A stretch of 64,000 bases of DNA, from positions 1 through 64,000 of the forward strand of contig JAPQWV010000654.1 in NCBI GenBank assembly GCA_027422505.1, in the 5' to 3' direction. Positions 56,506 to 64,000 of this stretch are shown here, in pieces. The notes beneath the pieces were generated by a model. That model had not been told where the DNA came from. It ran no database searches and saw only the letters and a program-made list of their open reading frames with translations. This stretch comes from Craterostigma plantagineum (Eukaryota > Streptophyta > Magnoliopsida > Lamiales > Linderniaceae). The first letter of the stretch is position 1. Each line of letters opens with the position of its first letter. The position numbers and the translations under genes are program-made.

Positions 56506-56832
56506 TCTCCGAGGTACAAGCCGTCGGTAAGAACGACGATGTCAGCTGATTTTTCTGGAAGTAGAAAAAGAAAATTATCTTCGGATTATCGATCGATGTC
56601 TGTCTGTCTCTCCAGGGATAAAGCTTTTCGTTCTGGGAATATTTGAATCAATTCAAGAACCCCATTTCAGTCTTTATATTTTAGTCGGATTCCATCTGTT
56701 TACGGACTTGGGTTTTCACCTGAGGTATTGGGTTCTCACAAATTCAATTGCTTCCAAAACCATGAGTGTAATAGCGTGCTTGTGTAATACTTCTGCTGCT
56801 TGAAGCCCAATAAAATCACTGCTACTATCACG

Positions 56833-58686
56833 ATGGAGGTGCTGAATGGTACACAAGCGTGCTCTGTTTCCTTGTGTAGGAATAGCCATTTCTGTCCCCT
56901 TTCAAGAGTGCATTATTGTAGAGTCCACTTTCGATGTCTTAATTGTTGTTCATCATATATCGACTTGAGACTGAGATTGAGCATAACCTGTTCCGAAAAG
57001 CCGATTTGTTGGCTTGCGAGAAGGAGAAAGGGATTCTACACAGTCTTGGCAGTTTTAATAAGCATACGAAGGTTAGTAGGAGCCTTGGGATTCAATCACC
57101 TTGTGAAGAAGAAAAAGCCCAACTTCTTGATTCGATTGAAGATGATTATGAGGGGAAGAAGTTGTTACCACCTTGGGGTAGTTTGTCAGATCAAGATTCG
57201 GAAACTCAAAGCCCTCCATCTGATAGTTCCATTATATCCGAGAAAAATACTAATGCGAACGAGCATGAGGTATACTATTTGGAAGAAAATAATGTAGAAG
57301 CATTGTCAAATAGGCTGTTGAAGCTCAGCAGATCGAATAAAGTCAGAAGCGCTTTATCGTTGTACAGGTCGATGAATCTTTCCAGCTTAGTACCCAATGC
57401 ACATGCTTGTAATTCACTTCTTTCATGTATGTTGCGGAATGGCCGAGTTGACGATGCCTTAACTGTATTCAACTCCATGCGATTGAGCGAAAACATTACG
57501 GGGCACACCTACAGCTTGATTCTAAAAGCAGTAGCCAAGTTTCGAAGTTGTGATGCAGCATTGACAGTGTTTAAGGAAGCTGAGAAAGAAGACGAAAGCA
57601 ATAAACACATGGATGCAATCGTTTACAACACTATGATAGCCATATTTGGGAAAGCGGACAACTGGGCTCAGGCCGAGAGACTGTGGAGGAGTATGCAAGC
57701 CAATGGTCATAGAGGGACAGTCGTTACATATCGCCTTTTAATCTGCATTTTCGTTCGTTGCGGTCAGAACGAGCTAGCTCTCGACGCTTACCATGAGATG
57801 GTTGAAAATGGGATAAGTCCTGGGAATGATGCTTTGGAAGCCATCATCGGTGCATGCTCGAAAGAAGGTAAATGGGAACTGGCCTTAAACGTCCTGCAAA
57901 GTACGTTGGACGGTGGTATGAAACCGAGCCTCGTAGCTTGCAATGCTTTAACCAACTCGCTTGCGAAAGCATCCAAGGTTCGTCTTGCGTTTAAGGTCTA
58001 CGATCTCATGAAGTCGTTAGGCCACGAACCCGATTCTTACACTTGGAATTCGCTGCTCGTCGCACTGAACAGGGCAAATCGACACGCAGATGCCCTTCGA
58101 CTCTTTGAGAGTGTGAGAGGAGATCACGGGGCCCACTTGAATCTCCATGTCTACAATACTTGTTTGATGTCTTGTCAGAAACTCGCGTTATGGGACAGGG
58201 CAGTGCAGATGTTACATGAGATGGAAGGTTCTGGAATTTCTGTTTCGGTTACCTCTTACAACCTTGTGATTGGGGCTTGTGAGGCTGCTAGGAAACCTCA
58301 AGTTGCGTGGCAAGTTTACAAACACATGGTTGAGATGAAATGTTCTGCAGACGTGTTCACCCTTCTGACCCTGACGAGGTGTTGCATATGGGGTTCGCTT
58401 TGGAATGAAGTTGAGGAGATTTTAAGCGTGAGTTTTCGAAAAACGTACTTCGTCGTTACTTATCTTGTGTCTTCTCTTCGCTTTTCTTTATTGCTTAACT
58501 AACGATCGTGACGTTGTGATGGTGCAGATATCACCAAATGGATCTCTGTATAATACGGCTATTCAAGGTATGTGTTTAAGGAACGAGGCTGACCTGGCTA
58601 GAAAACTCTACAAGAAAATGCGAGAGATTGGACTGAAACCCGACGGCAAAACTCGATCTTTGATGTTGCAAAACTTACCAAAATGA
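56833..58686 (+). CDS. Pentatricopeptide repeat protein (At3g29290/EMB2076-like)
   Basis: Two exons, 56833-58427 and 58528-58686, joined by a GT-AG intron in phase. The ATG at 56833 opens an organelle-type N-terminus (MEVLNGTQACSVSLC). A P-class PPR array runs from about residue 150, for example NSLLSCMLRNGRVDDALTVFNSM, VYNTMIAIFGKADNWAQAERLWRSM and TWNSLLVALNRANRHADALRLFESV. The last repeat is in exon 2 (YNTAIQGMCLRNEADLARKLYKKM). An apparent one-base loss near 57015-57025 shifts the N-terminal frame to the main frame. No DYW or E domain is seen. P-class PPR proteins bind organelle RNA. The resemblance to the embryo-essential At3g29290 is from memory. Confidence 0.82.
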
Positions 58687-59383
58687 ATTTTTCGATGAGG
58701 GTTTGGTGGGCTCAAACATTTTCTTGTAAGTAGAAATTAAGCACATCATAACTGTATGTTGCAAGAGTGCTCTGCTTTCAAAACTTGTTTCCAAGATGCT
58801 GTATGTGTTCCTTGAAAAACGAAGTATATATTCGATGGATGATAATTGATCATCCACACCAGAATAGTTGATACATCACATATCTTCACATTTTCATACA
58901 AATCATACAAAAGGTCATGATAATGTATACATAAACTGTATCTTTTCCCTATCTTAATCACGTCTTGTGGGCATCTCCACAGCCCACAGACTGGAAGACT
59001 AATAATTTGCAGAAGGGAAAGAAGTGGGGAAATGAAATCTACAATAAATTTGGAAAGACAATATAATTTCTTGGGCCAGAAAGTGGTAGCCTAGCTTTGT
59101 CCTTTGATCACCATTATAGATGTGATATTGGATGCCAGTAAATATACATTTCCATCAGACACGAAAAATAGAACAATAATGCTACTTTATATCTGTAGAA
59201 AGTAATCTATATGCTTCAGGAGGCAGCAGAAACTAGTATTGATTTCATGTCCAAACACCGCGAACCAAGTTCAGAGATTCTCTCTTTTTCTCAGTTGCTT
59301 GTTGGATTAGTGCTATAGTATACATTTTTTCTTGCAAAGAGCATACCTGCAAGTCTTGGTTCAAATATGTTGATTAGTCCACC
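58687..59383. other. Convergent 3' regions of PPR and GAUT12
   Basis: About 700 bp between the two stop codons, likely both 3' UTRs. No other feature was recognised. Confidence 0.5.
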
Positions 59384-62039
59384 CTACTCCAAGATATGGC
59401 AATTCCTTACAAAATCATTGGAGTAGTTAACATATTTGGTCCAAAATGGACGGAGATGCTCAAATCCAATCTCCAACCAAGGTTTTGACTGTCCGTTGTA
59501 GTGTATAACTGCAGCTTTTTTAACGTTTTCAACGTTGGTTTTATTCTGGTAGCCTAAACCAAGCATGTGCCAGGTAGGTTCGATCGGGTGGATGTGTCCC
59601 TTAAATGCAATAAGAGCAGGCGGGAGAGTACCGAGTTTCCATAATGTCAGGTTTGATCGAAGATTCTGCAAAAAAATTCAGTGATAAATCATACGAGGTT
59701 TTGAGGCATGGAATAAGATTACATTCTGCTGATTTATAATGTGAGAGAGGAACATAATCCAATGTTAACTGAACTGGACATAAATATAGTACCTCCTTAA
59801 TCCACGCATGGTACGTGTCTCTGATATTTGTCTTTCTCCAAGCACTTAAGTCAAAAATATTCATCCCATACGCCCATGCACATTCATCGGGATTCAGATT
59901 CTTTGCTATGAGAGGATGTGAAAAGTTGAAGTAGTTCCTGAACCGTTTCGACATAACCCACTCATCGTCACCTTTACAAGTTTCAACAGCTCCATTAACT
60001 TTACCGTCCAGGTCAATGTTCCAGAGAGGGGATAAATCACGCTGAATCACGACGTCGTCATCTAGGAAGACTACTTTGTCGAGGTTTGGAAATAACTGCA
60101 ATAGTAAAAAAAAAAAAAAATCATTTTCAGCCTCTAAAGAAGGAAATCCAAACAGAAAGGGACATGCTTTGATGACAGACAAAACAATCATGAATTTTTA
60201 AGCAAGGGCAGTATCCAAGTAAGCACATTTTCAATTTCAGCTGATTACCTCTGGGAGATATATACGAAGATGGTTTAGCAATGAAATATATTTTGGACTT
60301 CTGGCCTGTAGCTTAGAGGCAAATGATCGTGGCGTTGTATCACTAAGATTGGGTCCTGTGATATGGCTACCATGATAATAATTACGAATTCCATAGTGAC
60401 TCTCTATAGCTTCGAGAACTGGGACATTATCTCTTGTCAACCATTCAAATTGATGGACGCCTTTCACTTCAATAATAGCAGGAGCCATGGAGTTTAGGGC
60501 AAACCATGAATGCATGCCTGGGTACGTTTTCTTGTCAGTTATGACATGGAAGACAATCTGTCCGGGATCTCGAGATGACTGAACAGCAGATGCGACAACA
60601 ACAGAAGCAGCTAGAATGTTGTCTGTCGATAACACGAAATGACAATAAGAGTTGTCAGAAAGCAAAGGTAGCAACTCTGGAGAAGGTAATTGTCTGCGTG
60701 CATGAGCATTAGAAGAATATTCATCAGTCAGCCTCAATGCAAGGCAGTGAATGCTTTTGGGGACGGCACTGGCGGCAAAGTGTTTGTTCAGTAACTCTGC
60801 AAACTTGGACTCCTTAATCTCCCTTTCAGATTTCTCCATCTGTAAGGAAAAATGACACGCTTAATAATCTAATATTAACTGATATGGGCTATCGATATTA
60901 ATAATGATTTTCCACTACTAGCAGATGCCATTCCTGGAAACATACCATTCCTCTCAAAATCAAAGCAAACTCTTTTGAACTGTATTTGCTGTTCTTAAGC
61001 TCGGAAACAAGTTGACTAAAAGATTCTGGTAGCTTTAAACCAACAGGGACTTTCTCTGAGTTAACTTGATTAAGGACTTTAACAAATTCCTTGACCATCC
61101 TCTGTCATAATAGCAACCACGAAACAAATTTCATTATTGTTGCTTCATTTGAATTAACAGTGAAAACAAGTTATCGTAACAACATCGCTACAAATTGATA
61201 AAGCGGCATACTTTACCCCGGAATCATCAGTTCTACCAAGAAACTTTGGCCCCAAACGTCGTCCTAAACAGTCTGAAAAACCATGCAGCAGATTTAATAC
61301 AACATAATCCAATATATAGCTCAAAAACCGGATGCAACGTAACATATGATGGTATATTGCAGAAAACAACACGACAAAACTCAAACCACTCAGCAGACAA
61401 TTGCAAGTAATAAGCTAGATCAGTGCATTAGCCAATAATGAGTCGCGGGTCCCATTACAAGTTGAGTTCCTTGCCAATAAGCTTCAGCATGAAATTCATA
61501 CAACAATAAAAGCAGCAGCGAAGTAACTTCTTATGTGTTAAAATCATCAAAACATCTCAAGGGAGAAAATCCCTAAACCTATAAGCAGGATTACAAGTAC
61601 AAGAAACAAATATATGATCGGCCAGCACATGAGAAGAATGCAATGCAAATCATTTTCAGTAATTTGACCTTCCTTTCGGCAGCAAGTTTCCATAAAACAT
61701 TTGCAAATCAGACATCAACACCACAAGAACCATAATGAAGAACGCAAACTAATCTAGATAAGTAATCAAATCGATCAAAACTAACATCACCACGAAGAAC
61801 CTACCTATTGACGAGCACTTATTGACACCTTCCAATGTGACGATGGCTGTGAGAATGAACACAAAAGGCAACAAAAAAGCAAGAATCAAAATCGTGTGAA
61901 ACAATGTGCGATACGAAATGTCCCGAGCTGCAACTTTGATCTTCATCAAATCTCCATTACAGTTGCCTCCTCCATTAACATTTCCACCACTTGACGATAC
62001 CGTTATACTTCTCATGCTAGGTGAGAAGTGCAGCTGCAT
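59384..62039 (-). CDS. GAUT12: GAUT12/IRX8, GT8 glycosyltransferase for secondary-wall xylan
   Basis: Six exons join in frame with GT-AG sites: 62039-61805, 61272-61217, 61101-60946, 60839-60249, 60096-59793 and 59665-59384. The protein starts MQLHFSPSMRSITVSSSGG, followed by a type II anchor (LFHTILILAFLLPFVFILTAIV). A stem and the GT8 domain follow. The domain shows HCLALRLTDEYSSNAHARR, VFHVITDKKTYPGMHSWFALN, the catalytic FLDDDVVIQRDLSPLWNIDL, KSLPPALIAF-like LGTLPPALIAFKGH, WHMLGLGYQ and the ending FVRNCHILE. The family acts in the Golgi, and IRX8 is needed for the xylan reducing-end sequence and normal xylem walls. The match to GAUT12 rests on the N- and C-terminal sequences. No frame breaks were found. 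Confidence 0.93.
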
Positions 62040-63354
62040 CGTACCACTTCTTGCCCTCTATAATCCAGTATAGGACCACGCACCCTACCACCAACGCTGG
62101 TATAGCTGCCGACAATGTTATGGCGACAAATGCCAACACAAAAACGGTATCTATATTCCCAGAACGAAATTTTAACCATCAGATCCGATCAACGGAACTC
62201 AACAGTCGGAATTTTAGGCCTGTGATGAATGCCGCCATATCGGAGGAACAAACAAAACTAGTTTTTTTTTCCCGCTAACTTCTTCTCAGATTTATCCAAT
62301 GTCTTTTTGCCAGCAAATCGGTGATCAGCTGACCAATCAATTAAAGAAGGACCGAGTCGGCCGATTAATCAATGAGAAAACGACAATATGCTACCCTTCC
62401 GACGAGATTTTTACAGCTGTATTCATAAAGCAATCGGCGGCGATTGAACTGAATCTTATCTCTCCCTCGATCGGAGACGACAGATATGGAAATGCGAATA
62501 GAAAGAAACGAACGATATTAGATTAGTAGTATTTTGTCGGTATATCTTTTTTTCCCTATGAATAATAGCAGTGCTACAATTAAAGAAACCGCGTTGTTTG
62601 TTCTATTCTATGCCACGTGTGAAATTAAAAATATTATTTATATGAATATATTGAATTAACTGCACAATTAGATTTTAATCTTTACTATGATCCGTCATAA
62701 CATGATAAGTAGGCAATGGTAATAGACGGGGAGAATTTCTTGGTGCCTTGTCTACACCTGTCTTACTCTCAGTCTCAATTCTAATCCCTTCACTTATGAA
62801 ATAAAAGTCAAAGAAAGCTATAGAGAAAATGTAATAATGCAAGGAAGAAGACAATATCTTATTGAAATATCATAATCAGAATCCAACTTGCATGGAGAAA
62901 AAAGTGATCAAGAAATAGTAGTCATGGTCTAGTTCACCTTTGCCTATCAATTCATTAATAATAATAACCCATGTATTATATTTATTAAAAATGTTGTTGA
63001 CAAATGACAATATTGATTGTTGATTATTACAGCCACCCACCGACACCACATGTGCCTCCTCAGCCTAACCACACTATCGCTGCATATTTGTTTTTCAAAA
63101 TGAATGAAGGCAGAGTTAGTTTGCGAAGGTTAAGAGCCCAATTGAATAGGCTGCTTTTGTTCATATCAACAATATCCCTTCCATCGAAAAACAAAGAGCC
63201 CAATATTTTATTGGGTTGGGTCAGTGGCATTAATTACTTGTCAACGTTAGTGTCGCTTCGCTTCCCTTGCTTAAAACGCCATTGTTTTGTTGCACAATCC
63301 CATAACGCCATTATTTATTCCTTTTATTATCGAACACCGCCGTTACAAATTACA
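62040..63354. other. GAUT12 5' region and HLH gene promoter
   Basis: About 1.3 kb between divergent genes. Directly upstream of the GAUT12 ATG the minus strand has a hydrophobic open frame, described in the findings. The rest is AT-rich with no recognised element. Confidence 0.45.
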
Positions 63355-63717
63355 ATGGGTTCAAAGCCAATAACCTCCGTACTGCCCTCCGCCGGAAGAA
63401 GGTCGCCGGAGAAACAGTCGAAGCCATGCAATCGCCGCAGGCCCACTCGTCGTCTCACCGGCGGCGCGTCGGTTTATGAGAAGATGGAGGCGCTTAAAAA
63501 CCTCATACCTTCGGCGCAGAAGGAGGACTCGGAGGAGATAAAGCCAGACAAGCTCTTTAAGGATACAGCTGAGTACATAGCGCTTTTGAAGGCTCAAGTT
63601 ATTGTTTTGCAGAAGCTGATTGAGTATTATGGATCATCATCGTCTTCTTCTTCTTCTTCGTCTCATAATCATGATCAGAATAATGTTAATCAAGGTTCAG
63701 ATGCTGATGTACATTGA
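63355..63717 (+). CDS. Small atypical HLH protein
   Basis: This is a single-exon gene of 120 codons. I start it at ATG 63355 (MGSKPITSVLPSAGRRSP), not at the far longer upstream frame, which has no protein-like sequence. An Arg/Pro-rich basic stretch is followed by a helix-loop-helix from about residue 40: YEKMEALKNLIPSAQK, a loop, then KLFKDTAEYIALLKAQVIVLQKLIEYY. The protein ends with a serine run and an Asn/His/Asp tail. The classical bHLH DNA-contact Glu and Arg are not evident. It therefore resembles the non-DNA-binding or weakly binding regulators such as UPB1, PAR and IBH1 that work by dimerising with other bHLH factors. I cannot assign it to one of these groups. Confidence 0.7.
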   Translation: MGSKPITSVLPSAGRRSPEKQSKPCNRRRPTRRLTGGASVYEKMEALKNLIPSAQKEDSEEIKPDKLFKDTAEYIALLKAQVIVLQKLIEYYGSSSSSSSSSSHNHDQNNVNQGSDADVH

Positions 63718-64000
63718 TGAAACGCTTGTCGAGCGATTATGTGGGCTTTCAAAGGCGAGAATCCGACCAACTTTTGGTGTTGTTTTATTTCTTTTTTTTT
63801 TCTTTTGTTGATTTGCTTTTCTCTTTTAGGTTTGTAAGTATAGTTTTGATTTCATTTGTTTCAAGGACAGAGTCCAATCTTCCTATTTCTTTTTTCTGCA
63901 GTTTTACTACGTGTCAACCTCTTTGTTCTATCCATTATGTGATAATCATATGAATTTTGTATAATAAATTAAATATCATAATATAATAAAACACGAATTT

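Larger units (their letters stand above)
48168..56510. mobile_element. Mutator-like element carrying transposase and Ulp1-type protease genes (Kaonashi-like)
   Basis: This 8.3-kb block interrupts the normal gene order. It holds a plus-strand MULE transposase and a minus-strand DUF1985/Ulp1-type gene facing each other. Its ends are marked by tandem copies of a short unit TTTTAAAAAAGAGGAACG. There are three on the left (about 48168-48245) and two inverted on the right (about 56459-56505). MULEs that carry an Ulp1-like protease are known as KI-MULEs (Kaonashi) and often have weak terminal repeats. I could not find a matching 9-bp target duplication. Between and around the two genes lie arrays of ATTCGAG/CTCGAAT motifs. 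The exact boundaries are estimates. Confidence 0.8.

Noticed and set aside
63004..63354. Upstream extension of the HLH protein to 237 codons
   Set aside because: The added sequence is AT-rich leader with no protein-like pattern. The protein similarity starts at the ATG at 63355.

Overview
This window is plant nuclear DNA. Most genes are split by GT-AG introns, and the products are plant-specific: PsbO, the thylakoid protein TLP18.3, PPR proteins, an extra-large G protein, a CRWN lamina protein, GAUT12/IRX8 and AdoMetDC with its conserved upstream ORF. Protein similarity recalled from memory suggests a eudicot, probably an asterid. I cannot name the species.

Layout, left to right. 0-6 kb (minus): the 5' part of a prolyl-oligopeptidase gene, then an XLG G-protein. 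6.5-9 kb (plus): COR413 and PsbO. 9-15 kb: an intronless DYW-type PPR gene (minus), a PR-1/CAP gene (plus) and a MIP1-zipper/DUF547 gene (minus). 15-18 kb: gene-poor, with a Stowaway-like and a Harbinger-like MITE. 18-26 kb: a short SANTA-domain KNL2-like gene, a LysM receptor pseudokinase (LYK4/5 type), TLP18.3, a GDSL esterase and a mitochondrial calcium uniporter. 27.3 kb: tRNA-Asp(GTC). 28-33.5 kb (plus): CRWN1-like. 34-39.4 kb (minus): ZCCHC8-like and a TBL acetyltransferase. 40-42 kb: a complete 348-bp TRIM retroelement with 5-bp target duplications, and a 632-bp Harbinger-like element. 42-44.2 kb: AdoMetDC with overlapping tiny and small uORFs. 44.8-47.2 kb: a PPR-like gene. 47.6-48 kb: a decayed GAUT13/14-like fragment. 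48.2-56.5 kb: a large Mutator-like element with convergent transposase and DUF1985/Ulp1-protease genes. 56.8-58.7 kb: a PPR gene. 59.4-62 kb (minus): GAUT12/IRX8. 63.4 kb: a small atypical HLH gene.

Two signals stand out. First, at least a dozen conserved host genes or gene segments are broken by apparent single-base losses, nearly all in short homopolymers, while exon order and splice sites are otherwise intact. PsbO, XLG, CRWN1, MCU, TBL, the oligopeptidase and two PPR genes are affected. The simplest reading is uncorrected long-read indels in the assembly, not pseudogenes. Second, the ULP1-carrying MULE holds dense clusters of a short motif (ATTCGAG/CTCGAAT, about 38 exact copies counted by eye) confined to its non-coding parts. 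That pattern would fit transposase-binding or regulatory arrays.

The host genes form no pathway cluster. They are ordinary single genes for photosynthesis, cell wall, RNA processing, nuclear structure and defence. All coordinates and splice sites were read by eye, and family names come from motif recognition without any database search.
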